Shown in pieces: positions 14,577-23,118 of a stretch of 23,348 nucleotides of DNA (position 1 is the first letter of the stretch; each line of letters starts with the position of its first letter). The notes beneath the pieces were generated by a model. It searched no databases and was not told the origin of the DNA. It worked only from the letters and a program-made list of their open reading frames with translations. Both the position numbers and the translations under genes were made by a program. The stretch is from CAYGZM01 sp964354365 (GTDB taxonomy: Bacteria; Planctomycetota; Phycisphaerae; Sedimentisphaerales; Anaerobacaceae): assembly GCA_964354365.1 (NCBI GenBank), contig CAYGZM010000056.1, positions 1-23,348 on the forward strand, read 5' to 3'.

Positions 14577-15947
14577 TTAAATCTCCCAGCCGGAGCGATA
14601 TGTCTTGCTGACGTACTTATTGGCCTCCGGAACGTTCGGGACCTTCATATTCTCGCTGTCCCACTCGATCCGCTTACCCGTTCGCACCGCCAGGTTGCCC
14701 ACGAGCAGGGCCTCGGTAAAGGGACCGGCATACCAGAAGCCGGACTTTGCGTTCCGGGGCTTGCCGTCCTTGCAGGCCTGAATCCATTCCTGGTGATGGT
14801 CACCCGATCGCTCCAGCATCTTCGGCGGACGACCGTATTCCTTCATCCTCGATTCGGGAATCAACCTGGGCGCTCCGGCGTGGCTCGGGCCAAGAAGCTT
14901 GCCCTTGTCGCCAACGAATAGAATGCCGTTGTCGCCCAGCTTACGCCCTTCTGCTTCGAGCTCCGGCGGACATTCCGGCAGCTTGCCGCCGTCATACCAT
15001 TTCATCGTCACCGCGGGCCGGTCGCCCTTGGCAGGGAAATAGTACGTGATGATGGCCCACTTGGGGAAAGTCTCATCATTCACCGGGCTTGATTCGGCCT
15101 CGGCGGCGATTGGCGCCCCAAGCTCCAGGGCGAAAAACGCCGGATCGGCGTTGTGCACCGCCATGTCACCAAGCGCCCCGCACCCAAAATCAAACCAGCC
15201 GCGCCACTTGAAGGGCACATAATCAGGGTGGTACGGCCTGACGGGGGCCGGGCCGAGCCAGAGATTCCAGTCCAGCGTCTCCGGCGCCGGCGGTGTATCT
15301 TTGGGCCTGTCAACGCCCTGGGGCCACCATGCCCTTCCGCCCGGAACGCCGGCCCTGTCGGTCCAGACATGAACCTCCTTGACCGCGCCGATTGCCCCAT
15401 CTTTGATGAACTCATAATACAGGCGCAGCCCCTCGCCGGCGTGGCCCTGGTTGCCCATCTGGGTTACGACGCCCGTCTCCTTCGCCACGCGCGCCATCTC
15501 GCGGGCCTCCCGGATCGTATGCGCCATAGGCTTCTCGCAATAGACGTGCTTGCCCATCTTCATTGCCCGTATTGCAGCAGGCACGTGGATATGGTCCGGC
15601 GTGCCGATAGTCACCGCGTCGATCCGCTTGCCCTCTTTGTCGAGCATCTCGCGGAAATCCTTATAGACTTTGGCATTTGGGAACTTCTTGAACGTCCCGC
15701 CCGCTTGCTTCTCATCAACGTCGCAAAGAGCAACGACATTCTCGCCTTCGCACGCGTTGATGTCGGCTGCGCCGCGACCGCCCACTCCGATGCCGGCGAT
15801 ATTGAGCTTCTCGCTCGGGGCCTTCTTACCCGGCCCGCCAAGCACATGCGCCGGCACAATCGTAAACGCAGCAACCGCCGCTGCGCTGCCCATAAACTGC
15901 CGCCGCGAGATACGCACCTGCGTGTCCCGTACTTTTCGCTTCTTCAT
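14577..15947 (-). CDS. Tat-exported Gfo/Idh/MocA oxidoreductase, array copy 2
   Basis: The 456-residue protein has a charged N-terminus and Tat motif SRRQFMGS (14-21), then VPAHVLGG, APSEKLNIAGIGVGGRG and a Rossmann fold. Catalytic EKP is at 138-140 and D261-MAV-H265 is the Asp/His pair. It ends YRSGWEI. The ATG at 15947 is preferred because AAAGGGA lies about 8 bases upstream; a TTG at 15968 would add seven residues without a ribosome site. It sits 62 bases downstream of the copy at 16010. Short inserts (AGVPGGRA near 199-206, GCGALG near 255-260) separate it from the closest pair in the array. It is a complete family member with all expected catalytic residues, exported to the periplasm, with substrate unknown; a glycoside or sugar acid is likely from context. 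Confidence 0.9.
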   Translation of the reverse strand: MKKRKVRDTQVRISRRQFMGSAAAVAAFTIVPAHVLGGPGKKAPSEKLNIAGIGVGGRGAADINACEGENVVALCDVDEKQAGGTFKKFPNAKVYKDFREMLDKEGKRIDAVTIGTPDHIHVPAAIRAMKMGKHVYCEKPMAHTIREAREMARVAKETGVVTQMGNQGHAGEGLRLYYEFIKDGAIGAVKEVHVWTDRAGVPGGRAWWPQGVDRPKDTPPAPETLDWNLWLGPAPVRPYHPDYVPFKWRGWFDFGCGALGDMAVHNADPAFFALELGAPIAAEAESSPVNDETFPKWAIITYYFPAKGDRPAVTMKWYDGGKLPECPPELEAEGRKLGDNGILFVGDKGKLLGPSHAGAPRLIPESRMKEYGRPPKMLERSGDHHQEWIQACKDGKPRNAKSGFWYAGPFTEALLVGNLAVRTGKRIEWDSENMKVPNVPEANKYVSKTYRSGWEI

Positions 15948-16009
15948 GACTATGTCCCTTTTTCTCAACGAACAGTAATTCTTTTCAGCGACCCTCTGCC
16001 TGCGCTTTC

Positions 16010-17371
16010 CTACACTTCTTCAAGGGACCATCCCTTGCGATAGGGCAGATTGACGTACTTGTTGGCCTTGTCGTTGTTTGTGACTTTCATATTCTTGCCG
16101 TCCCACATCAATTTTTCGCCGACTATCTCTCTTCGCAGCGATAGATTGCCCATCACGACCGCTTCGGTCATAGGCCCCGAATAGTCGAAGTTCGAGCACG
16201 CAGCATCCAGCTTGCCCTTGCAGGCGTCGATCCAGTTCTGTTCGTGACTGCCGTTGACCCTCGGCAGCGTCTTGGGCGGACGCTTGTACTCCTGCATCTT
16301 TGTTTCGGGGATCAGCCGCGGCTGGTCGCCATACTCGCCGCACATCAGCTTTCCCTTGCTGCCGTAGAAAGTGACGCTCGTCATCTCCCTGCCCGCCTCG
16401 AGCTCCTCGGGCCGAGGCGGCTTTCTGCCGCCGTCATACCAGTACAGCTTCATCGCCGGCATACCTTCGCGGGCCGGGAACTCATACACAACCGTTGAGG
16501 CCTTGGGGAACGTCTCGTCATTCACATCCGCCGCGTCGCCCTGCACGCTCGTTGGGTAGCCGAGCTTCATCGCCGAGAAGACCGGGTCCAGCAAATGGCA
16601 GGCCATATCCGCCAGCGCCCCGCCGCCAAAGTCCCACCAGCCGCGCCAGCTAAACGGCAGATAACACGGATGATACGGACGTTCCGGCGACCCTGCGAGC
16701 CACAGGTCCCAGTCGAGCTCCTTCGGTACTTCCGGCGTATCTTTTGGACGGTCGATGCCCTGCGGCCAGATAGGACGATTCGTCCAGGCGTGGACCTCAC
16801 GCACTTCCCCGATTGCCCCATCCCAGATCCACTCGCAAATCAGCCGCACACCTTCGCCCGAATGGCCCTGGTTGCCCATCTGGCTCTTGACCTTGTACTT
16901 CCGCGCCGCCTCGGTCAGCATTCGAGCCTCCCACACGGTCCGCGTCAGCGGTTTCTGCACATATACGTGCTTGCCTCGCTTCATCGCAGCCATAGCGGCA
17001 GGCGTGTGCACGTGGTCCGGCGTGGCGACAATCACGGCCTCGATTTCCTTCTGTTCATCAAGCATCTTGCGGAAGTCTTTCCACTTCCTGGCGTTGGGAA
17101 AACGCTTGAAGGTGTCGGCTGCACGTCGCTCATCGACATCGCACAGCGCCACGATATTCTCGCCGCCGCATGCGCCGGTGTTACCCGCGCCCATGCCGCC
17201 GGCCCCGACTGTGGCGATGTTGAGCTTCTCACTCGGAGGCTTGTTGCCCTGACCGCCGAGGACGTGCCGCGGGACTATCGTGAACGCCGCGACCGCCGCT
17301 GCGCTGCCCATAAATGCGCGGCGCGATATCTTGCTATCCTGTTGTCCGTTTCTTCTTTTCCGATCGTCCAT
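16010..17371 (-). CDS. Tat-exported Gfo/Idh/MocA oxidoreductase, array copy 1 (QKP variant)
   Basis: The 453-residue protein carries Tat motif SRRAFMGS (17-24), then VPRHVLGG, PPSEKLNIATVGAGGMG and the Rossmann fold. The lysine motif reads VQKPLT (138-143): Gln139 replaces the usual Glu, Lys140 is kept. D255-MAC-H259 is the Asp/His pair. The C-terminus reads YRKGWSLEEV, three residues longer than the usual YRxGW-hydrophobic end of the array. I choose ATG 17371 because AAAGGA is then 8 bases upstream; ATG 17377 would leave only two bases after the Shine-Dalgarno. It is first of the five array genes in transcription order, and the 114-base upstream gap (17372-17485) to the lipoprotein gene contains a 5-base inverted repeat TCGGT/ACCGA (17430-17444), a possible operator. 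Family and export are firm; substrate is unknown. Confidence 0.9.
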   Translation of the reverse strand: MDDRKRRNGQQDSKISRRAFMGSAAAVAAFTIVPRHVLGGQGNKPPSEKLNIATVGAGGMGAGNTGACGGENIVALCDVDERRAADTFKRFPNARKWKDFRKMLDEQKEIEAVIVATPDHVHTPAAMAAMKRGKHVYVQKPLTRTVWEARMLTEAARKYKVKSQMGNQGHSGEGVRLICEWIWDGAIGEVREVHAWTNRPIWPQGIDRPKDTPEVPKELDWDLWLAGSPERPYHPCYLPFSWRGWWDFGGGALADMACHLLDPVFSAMKLGYPTSVQGDAADVNDETFPKASTVVYEFPAREGMPAMKLYWYDGGRKPPRPEELEAGREMTSVTFYGSKGKLMCGEYGDQPRLIPETKMQEYKRPPKTLPRVNGSHEQNWIDACKGKLDAACSNFDYSGPMTEAVVMGNLSLRREIVGEKLMWDGKNMKVTNNDKANKYVNLPYRKGWSLEEV

Positions 17372-17485
17372 ACTCATATTCCTTTCACAAAATGGCACAG
17401 CCATAATAAAAAAGCTTCATTTCACAATCTCGGTACGTAACCGAAAACCATTATTCCAAAGCCCTGTCTTCGCCGGCCCGATGGT

Positions 17486-18622
17486 TCAACGTTCGATAAC
17501 CCAGATGTTGCGATACTCCACCGGGTTGCCGTGGTCCTGCAGGTATATGGGGCCCGGCTCGGTGGCCTTGCCGCCAAGCGCCGCTGTCGTCGGTCCCTTG
17601 GCCTCGGTCCTATCCTGAATCAGTACGCCGTTATGGAGCACCGTCAACGTGGGATTGCTCACCATCTTGCCTGCACTGTCGAAACGCGGCGCGCTGAAAG
17701 TAACATCATAAGTCTGCCACTGGCCGGGCGGGGCGCACATATTCACAAGCGGAGCCTTAACCGTGTATATCCCCCCACACTCGTTGTCCAGGCCCTCCAG
17801 GCCGTAGCTGTCAAGCACCTGCACTTCGTATCTGCCCTGCAGATAGACACCGCTGTTGCCGCGACCCTGACCGCGAGCATCCGGCATAAACGGGCTGCGA
17901 AACTCTATATGCAGGCTTACATCGGTGAACTGCCTTTTAGTTATGATCGACCCGGCGCCCGGCTTGACCCTCATCGCTTTGTCAACAAGCTCCCACTTCA
18001 CCTGGTCCTCACCCTCTTTTTTATCGGCAGTCTTCCATTCCTTGAAGTCTTTGCCGTTGAAAAGCACGACCGCGCCTTTAGGCGGCTTGGCGCCCATCGT
18101 CGGCGAAACCCGGAAAACGTGCTCCAGCGCGAACGTTCCCGAGGCGTCCGGCCCCTCGAAAGTGCCCGTCAGTTTATCCCCTTTTATGGCGGCTTTCACA
18201 TCGAAGGCGCTGTTTTCATATTTCGCCCGTCCTGCAAAGCTGACCACGTCCCCCTGCCGCTTGCCGTCCAGCACCCCAAGCGGCGCAGTCCGCGTGTCGA
18301 ACGCCTCAAGGAAATTCGCCCGGTACTGGCCCTTGCCCAGCGCTATCACCTGCGCAGCCAACGGCCCCGAATCGCCTCCACCGCTCACCTGCCAGCTCCC
18401 TTTCCAGTCCCCCATGGCCGCATCGGCGCCCTGAATCGCTGCCCTGGCCTCATCCACAAAGCTCTCCTTAACCGCACCTGCGCCGGCGGAATCCGCACTG
18501 TTGGAACGACCGCACGAAGAAAGCATCACAGGCAAAGCAAACAGCAGCACTGCCACAGCAACTCTGCGTCCATTAAATCGAAAACCACACTTGAGGCACT
18601 TGACCATCAGCTTGCTAATCAT
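17486..18622 (-). CDS. Lipoprotein with a C-terminal 3-keto-disaccharide hydrolase (DUF1080) domain
   Basis: The 378-residue protein begins with a lipoprotein signal ending LSSC; Cys37 is the probable lipidation site. Residues about 70-172 form a separate beta-rich module (GDWKGSWQV, GDKLTGTFEG) of unknown family, reminiscent of small ligand-binding barrels. Residues about 183-378 are a DUF1080 domain with VVLFNGKDFKEW, GNSGVYLQGRYEVQVLDSYG, a Cys-containing CGGIYTVKAPLVNMCAPPG, QWQTYDVTF and the HGNPVEYRNIWV end. Such domains cleave 3-keto glycosides in known pathways; lipidation would hold the activity at a membrane surface. I favour ATG 18622 with GGAG 8 bases upstream. An in-frame ATG at 18652 overlaps the stop codon of the preceding HEAT gene (ATGA) and would add ten residues, so translational coupling is possible. 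It lies directly upstream of the five-gene oxidoreductase array. Confidence 0.88.
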   Translation of the reverse strand: MISKLMVKCLKCGFRFNGRRVAVAVLLFALPVMLSSCGRSNSADSAGAGAVKESFVDEARAAIQGADAAMGDWKGSWQVSGGGDSGPLAAQVIALGKGQYRANFLEAFDTRTAPLGVLDGKRQGDVVSFAGRAKYENSAFDVKAAIKGDKLTGTFEGPDASGTFALEHVFRVSPTMGAKPPKGAVVLFNGKDFKEWKTADKKEGEDQVKWELVDKAMRVKPGAGSIITKRQFTDVSLHIEFRSPFMPDARGQGRGNSGVYLQGRYEVQVLDSYGLEGLDNECGGIYTVKAPLVNMCAPPGQWQTYDVTFSAPRFDSAGKMVSNPTLTVLHNGVLIQDRTEAKGPTTAALGGKATEPGPIYLQDHGNPVEYRNIWVIER

Positions 18623-18648
18623 AATTTCTTCTCCAGTATGATACCTAC

Positions 18649-20055
18649 TCATCCGGCCGCGCCTTCTGCGTCGGCCTTCTTTTGCGGCGGGTTCATTATG
18701 TCCTCAGCCTGTTGACGAACCGACTCATTCTTCGTAGTCGCAATGATCTTCTTGAGCAAATCGGCGCTCTGCTGAGGATATTCTTTGTAGATACTCTGCG
18801 CGATCCTGACAACAGCTACCTCCGCCTCCGTAACGAGTTCCTTGTCTTCCAAACAGCTCGCAGCCATTTTCAGCGCATCGGCACTTGCCACGGCGGACAG
18901 CCCTGAGAGCACGCCCCTCTTCTCCATTGCGTTCGGCGCCAAAGCCATCGCCTGCCTGTACATCTCAATCGTCTCGTTTGCCGGGCGATTGGTTTCCAAG
19001 CCAAGCAGCCGGACAAAACCACGCAGCGCCAGTATGCGATGCAGCTGGTTATCCGATTTGCCGGCTATGGCCAGCAGAACCGGGACAGGCTCCGGCGTTG
19101 GCCACTCAGACAAAGCACGAATCGTCGCAGTCTGCACGTCGAGGTCCTTACCGCCCAGCTCCTTGCGAAGCACCGGCAATGCACTGTTGTCGCCAATTCT
19201 TCCCAGTGCGAGCAAAAGAGAAGACCTGCTTTTGACGTCATTGACCTCGGGCAGCCTGGCCAAAACGGCCTCCGCCCGGCGATCCTTCTTCTCAATCCTG
19301 TGCGCAACCGCTGCAACCATCTTTTCCGCCTCGGTCCGATCAGACTGGCTCTGTACGTTTATCAGCAAATCCACGAGGGCGGGCAGTTGTTCCGGGCGCG
19401 CAACCGCGCTTAAGACCTTTAACGATTCGACCCGAACCGCACGGTCGGCGTCCTTTGCCGTCTTCAACAGCGTCTCTACGCCGGCAGAAACGTTCCGCTG
19501 ACCCAGGCTCGTTATCAGCTCAACCCTGGTCTTTGGCTGGGCCTCGGCAATCCCGGCCAAGATCGCTTCGTCAACGCCGGCGCCCCGCAGACGATACAGG
19601 CCCTCGCGCGCCGCCTTCTGCTCCTGGCCGGCGGCAGCAGCCGCTCTCTCGGCCAACAACGGCACCATCGAGGCGTCACCCAATTGCCCTATCGCCTTAA
19701 GAGCCGCAACACGAACGGACTCATCCGGCCCCTTAAGCACCGCCACAACCGCAGGCAGCGCCGCCGTGTCCCCGCGGTCGCCAAATACCGAGAGCAATTG
19801 CACCTGGCTTGTGGGCGAAAGGTTCGGCAGCTCCTTTGCCAGGGCCTTGGTAACCTCGGCTCCCTCCATGTCCTTGACCATCGCGATAGCAACCGCCTGC
19901 ATCTCCTGATCGCCGCTCTTGAGGATGTCGAGGACTATCCCGACGGCATCGCCGCCGCCACCCTCTGCACCCAGGCAAACACCCGTGCCTTGGCCACCAA
20001 CGGCGCACAGAAACAAAACAGCCGAAGCACCCAGGACAATGCGCATTCGTTTCAT
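18649..20055 (-). CDS. Secreted HEAT-repeat protein
   Basis: The 468-residue protein starts with a Sec signal peptide (MKRMRIVLG..., cleavage probably near residue 30 after CLGA). The rest is a run of helical HEAT/armadillo-type units of about 30-35 residues, clear at ESVRVAALKAIGQLGD, RAVRVESLKVLSAVA and LDVQTATIRALSEW. Such solenoids bind proteins or other ligands and have no catalytic residues. It ends in a Lys/Ala/Glu-rich tail. It follows the smaller HEAT gene by only nine bases and runs into the DUF1080 lipoprotein gene, with which it may overlap by ATGA. In Planctomycetota, HEAT repeats often occur in large secreted proteins together with ThuA or DUF1080 modules; here the modules are separate genes in one operon. 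A scaffold role for the periplasmic enzymes is inference only. Confidence 0.8.
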   Translation of the reverse strand: MKRMRIVLGASAVLFLCAVGGQGTGVCLGAEGGGGDAVGIVLDILKSGDQEMQAVAIAMVKDMEGAEVTKALAKELPNLSPTSQVQLLSVFGDRGDTAALPAVVAVLKGPDESVRVAALKAIGQLGDASMVPLLAERAAAAAGQEQKAAREGLYRLRGAGVDEAILAGIAEAQPKTRVELITSLGQRNVSAGVETLLKTAKDADRAVRVESLKVLSAVARPEQLPALVDLLINVQSQSDRTEAEKMVAAVAHRIEKKDRRAEAVLARLPEVNDVKSRSSLLLALGRIGDNSALPVLRKELGGKDLDVQTATIRALSEWPTPEPVPVLLAIAGKSDNQLHRILALRGFVRLLGLETNRPANETIEMYRQAMALAPNAMEKRGVLSGLSAVASADALKMAASCLEDKELVTEAEVAVVRIAQSIYKEYPQQSADLLKKIIATTKNESVRQQAEDIMNPPQKKADAEGAAG

Positions 20056-20064
20056 TTGCCGTCC

Positions 20065-20769
20065 CTACTTTGTTGTTGTCGAGCCAATCTCGCCTCGCAG
20101 TGCAGCGGTGCGAATCGGCTTGGGCATATCCTGGCCCTTCAATTCCTTGTAGATCGCCACGGCCTGGGCCTTCTTGCCTTCCGCCGCAAGCTGGTCGGCG
20201 CATCTGAGATACGCATCCAAAACCCGCATCTGCACCTTGCCCTTGGTTGTGCCCTTGGCCTTTGCCAGCGCCGCGCAGGCCTCAGCATCGGCTATTTGGC
20301 CCAGAGCCGCAGCCGCGGCCGCAGCCAGCGTCTCGTCGGAGCTGCCAAGAAGCCCCGCCAGAACACCGGATGCCTTCTTGCACTTACGCTGACCAAGAGA
20401 GTTGACGATACCGATCTGGGGTTTGCCTTTGGCCTTTGGCAGGGCATCGAGCAAAGCCGCATCCGCCGCCGCACCCGGTATCCGCTCAAGGGCATACCGC
20501 GCCATATCCGAGGTCTCATCGCCCGTCAGCATCTTGGCCAGAGTCGGAACCGACTGGTCCGTGCCGATGATGCTCAACTGCCTGCACACGAACTGCTTGC
20601 CCGCTTGCTTGGCGTCCGAATCGAGCACCCCCAACAGGCCCTTCTCAATACCTTCGGTCTCGGCCTTGTTGCCGTGCGCCTTCTTTATATTCTCGGTTAT
20701 CTCCGTCAGCGCCACACGGCTCTGACCCCAGTCGTAAGTCTTCACTTTCTCAAGCAATTGTTGTTCCAT
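20065..20769 (-). CDS. Small HEAT-repeat protein without a signal peptide
   Basis: The 234-residue protein is all-helical with HEAT-like units, for example QSVPTLAKMLTGDETSDMARYALERIPG (about 72-99) and DETLAAAAAAALGQIADAEACAALAKA (about 145-171). No export signal is visible, which is odd because the genes on both sides encode secreted proteins. Ser/Lys-rich joints and an Ala-rich helix fill the rest. GGGA lies upstream of the ATG at 20769. It sits 24 bases after the ThuA gene and nine bases before the larger HEAT gene. It may be a cytoplasmic partner, or the N-terminal part of a formerly longer HEAT protein that was split and gained a new secreted start. I cannot assign a specific function. 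Confidence 0.72.
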   Translation of the reverse strand: MEQQLLEKVKTYDWGQSRVALTEITENIKKAHGNKAETEGIEKGLLGVLDSDAKQAGKQFVCRQLSIIGTDQSVPTLAKMLTGDETSDMARYALERIPGAAADAALLDALPKAKGKPQIGIVNSLGQRKCKKASGVLAGLLGSSDETLAAAAAAALGQIADAEACAALAKAKGTTKGKVQMRVLDAYLRCADQLAAEGKKAQAVAIYKELKGQDMPKPIRTAALRGEIGSTTTK

Positions 20770-20793
20770 TTCAAATCCCTTTCCTGAGCTATG

Positions 20794-21690
20794 TTACGGT
20801 TTCGGTTTTGTGTCAACTTTGTAGTCGCCAAATGCGAACTGAATACCCGCCAGGTAGTGCTGCAAAATGGCCTCATTCATAAGGATTTCGTCGTTGTGGC
20901 CCAGCGAGCAATAGAATACGCGGCCCTCCCCCACGTTCTTGACCCAGCTTATCCCCGTGTCCGCATCACTCGGCTTGGATGCCTTCGCTTTTGTGGCCGG
21001 ATCACTCATATCCAGACTCATCAAGACAAGCTGCTTGCTTCGTGAATACAGCGGCGGCTCAGTTCGATAAATCTCCTCCTTCACCTTAAAGCCCTTGCCC
21101 TTGAACGGCGCCATGAGCGGGTGGTTGGGCTGATCGATCTTGATCGCCACCGTGTCGCCGCCGCCCCACGGATGGCCTGTAAACTTGCCGCCCATCATCT
21201 CCTCGCCCTCAGGCCACTGCTTGAAGTTGTCGGTGGCTGCGTGAACGCCGACAATGCCCTTGCCGCTCTTGACAAAATCGAGCAGGGCTTTGCAGCGCTC
21301 GGGTGTCTCTTTCGGATCGAACTTCATACCCGTGGTGTTATTCAGACAGACCGCATCGAACTCCTTGAGCTTCTCGGGCGTGAACACGGAATAATCATCC
21401 GTAATCACGACGTCGTACACCCCCGTTTTCTTGCCCATCATCTCCAGCGCCTTATTCACAACGGGTATAGAACCGTGGAAAAACCCCTCGCAGCGCCAGA
21501 AAACCAGCATTTTCCTCGGTTTGGCCTCGACGACCGCTTTCGACGGCAATGCCGCCGCTATCTTCTCAATCTCCTGTGCGCTAAGCTGACGCAGCTCCTT
21601 AGGCGATTCCGCCCGCAGGCTGCTCGTCAGCGCCAAAACACACACTGCACAAGCAAGTGCAACACCAATAAACCATCTGGTCTTACTCAT
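20794..21690 (-). CDS. Secreted ThuA-like protein
   Basis: The 298-residue protein has a Sec signal peptide (cleavage probably after LRA, residue 27). The remainder matches the ThuA-like, class I glutamine amidotransferase-like fold: KMLVFWRCEGFFH (60-72), VVITDDYSVF (94-103), FDAVCLNNTTG (111-121), GKGIVGVHAATDNF (143-156), GGKFTGHPWG (167-176) and GEGRVFYCSLGHND (254-267). ThuA acts with the Gfo/Idh/MocA enzyme ThuB in rhizobial trehalose utilisation, where the disaccharide is oxidised to the 3-keto form. In Planctomycetota, secreted ThuA proteins commonly accompany DUF1080 and Gfo/Idh/MocA genes, as here. AAAGGG precedes the ATG at 21690. It lies 66 bases downstream of a Gfo/Idh/MocA gene and 24 bases upstream of the small HEAT gene. 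The precise reaction of the family is not settled. Confidence 0.88.
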   Translation of the reverse strand: MSKTRWFIGVALACAVCVLALTSSLRAESPKELRQLSAQEIEKIAAALPSKAVVEAKPRKMLVFWRCEGFFHGSIPVVNKALEMMGKKTGVYDVVITDDYSVFTPEKLKEFDAVCLNNTTGMKFDPKETPERCKALLDFVKSGKGIVGVHAATDNFKQWPEGEEMMGGKFTGHPWGGGDTVAIKIDQPNHPLMAPFKGKGFKVKEEIYRTEPPLYSRSKQLVLMSLDMSDPATKAKASKPSDADTGISWVKNVGEGRVFYCSLGHNDEILMNEAILQHYLAGIQFAFGDYKVDTKPKP

Positions 21691-21756
21691 TTTTTACCCT
21701 TTCCTTGTTCTGCGATATCCATTTCACAACCAGCAACGTGTTCTCAATAGTCAATT

Positions 21757-23061
21757 CTACAGGTGCCACGGGCTGCGCATCGGCCGCGAAAGCAGCCGAT
21801 TCGCAGCGCCACCGTTGAGGAAAACTTCTTTTTCCGGGTCCCACTTGAGCTTCTGCTCGGTCAGCATCGCGATTTCACCCAACAGCCCGACGCTGATTGA
21901 CCGATGCCCAATCTCGATCGGGGCGATAGTCTCCTTGCGGCTCTTGACGCACTCCAAGAAGTTGCCGTGGTGGTCCCTGCTCTCGTACAAATGTATCTCG
22001 TTCGGCCCAATCACCTCATCGAGAACGCTTTTCGGATCGGCCTCAAGCTTGCCGCGATTGACGTATATCCAACCCTTGTCGCCGTACCACTTCGTTCCCT
22101 GTGGGATCTGCTTATTGTTGGCAACCGTTATGACAACCCCGTTATCGTACTTGCACGTGAATTTATACGCCGTCGGCGTATCGTAAATCCCGTCTCTCGG
22201 ATACTCCCCCGCGCCCTCAATCTCAATCGGGCCGGTGCGGTCAAGGCCCAGACCCCAATGAGCAATGTCAATATGGTGACCGGCCCAATCCGTGAGCTGT
22301 CCCCCCGAATAGTCCATTATCCATCGCCAATCCCAGTGCGGCCCATTTCGCCCGAAGCCCGTGAACGGCCGCCATGGCGCCGGGCCGAGCCACCAATCCC
22401 AGTCCAGACCCTCCGGAACCGGCTGTACGGGGGTGTTCTCGCCGCCTCTGCCGGTAGGCAGGCCAACCTCGACCCTCGCGACCTTACCGATCCGGCCGTT
22501 GATAACCAGTTCGCACGCCTTATGGAAATTGCCGGTCGAGCGCTGCTGGCTGCCGGTCTGCCAGACCCTGCCGTACCACGTAACCGCCTCGACCATCGCC
22601 CTGCCTTCGCGAATGGTCCTGGCCAGCGGCTTTTCCGCGTAAATATCCTTACCGTACCGAGCGCCCATAATCGCGGGAATCGAATGCCAATGGTCCGGAA
22701 GCGCGAGTGACAGCGCATCAATATCGTCGCGGGAGATGACTTCGCGAAAATCAAGATATGTCTTGCAGTCGTTGTTTCCGTACTTGTCGTCTATTATCTT
22801 CTTTGCCTTGTCCCGATTATTCTTATCCACGTCGCACACGGCCAATATCTGCGTATCACTCCGTCCCAGGAAACTCCGCATATTGCCCGTGCCCCGGCTG
22901 CCCACTCCGATACAACCCATCGTAATTCGCTCACTCGGCGCCGCGCCGCCTTCTCTGCCCAGCGCCGAGCCGGGAACAAAATACGGAACACTCGCCGCCG
23001 CCATCGAAACACCGGCCGCTTTCCGCAAGAAATCACGCCGACTCACTCGTCTCGGTCTCAT
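21757..23061 (-). CDS. Tat-exported Gfo/Idh/MocA oxidoreductase, PWHL subgroup
   Basis: The 434-residue protein has Tat motif SRRDFLRKAAG (7-17), then VPGSALGREG and a Rossmann fold with GVGSRGTGN (52-60). Catalytic EKP is at 143-145 and D258-WAG-H262 is the Asp/His pair, followed by an aromatic stretch (IAHWGLG). It shares the EGLDWDWWLGPAPWRPF segment with the array genes but ends RPMRSPWHL instead of YRxGW, so it is a distinct subgroup. ATG 23061 is chosen because GGAAG lies about 8 bases upstream and the Tat motif then starts at residue 7; a GTG at 23106 would add 15 residues with no ribosome site. It lies 57 bases downstream of a close paralogue cut by the window edge and 66 bases upstream of the ThuA gene. 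It should be an active exported dehydrogenase; the substrate is unknown. Confidence 0.9.
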   Translation of the reverse strand: MRPRRVSRRDFLRKAAGVSMAAASVPYFVPGSALGREGGAAPSERITMGCIGVGSRGTGNMRSFLGRSDTQILAVCDVDKNNRDKAKKIIDDKYGNNDCKTYLDFREVISRDDIDALSLALPDHWHSIPAIMGARYGKDIYAEKPLARTIREGRAMVEAVTWYGRVWQTGSQQRSTGNFHKACELVINGRIGKVARVEVGLPTGRGGENTPVQPVPEGLDWDWWLGPAPWRPFTGFGRNGPHWDWRWIMDYSGGQLTDWAGHHIDIAHWGLGLDRTGPIEIEGAGEYPRDGIYDTPTAYKFTCKYDNGVVITVANNKQIPQGTKWYGDKGWIYVNRGKLEADPKSVLDEVIGPNEIHLYESRDHHGNFLECVKSRKETIAPIEIGHRSISVGLLGEIAMLTEQKLKWDPEKEVFLNGGAANRLLSRPMRSPWHL

Positions 23062-23118
23062 ATCGGCCACTTCCAAACTCGCATCAAATGGGCTATAAGC
23101 GTTCACTATTCACCAATC

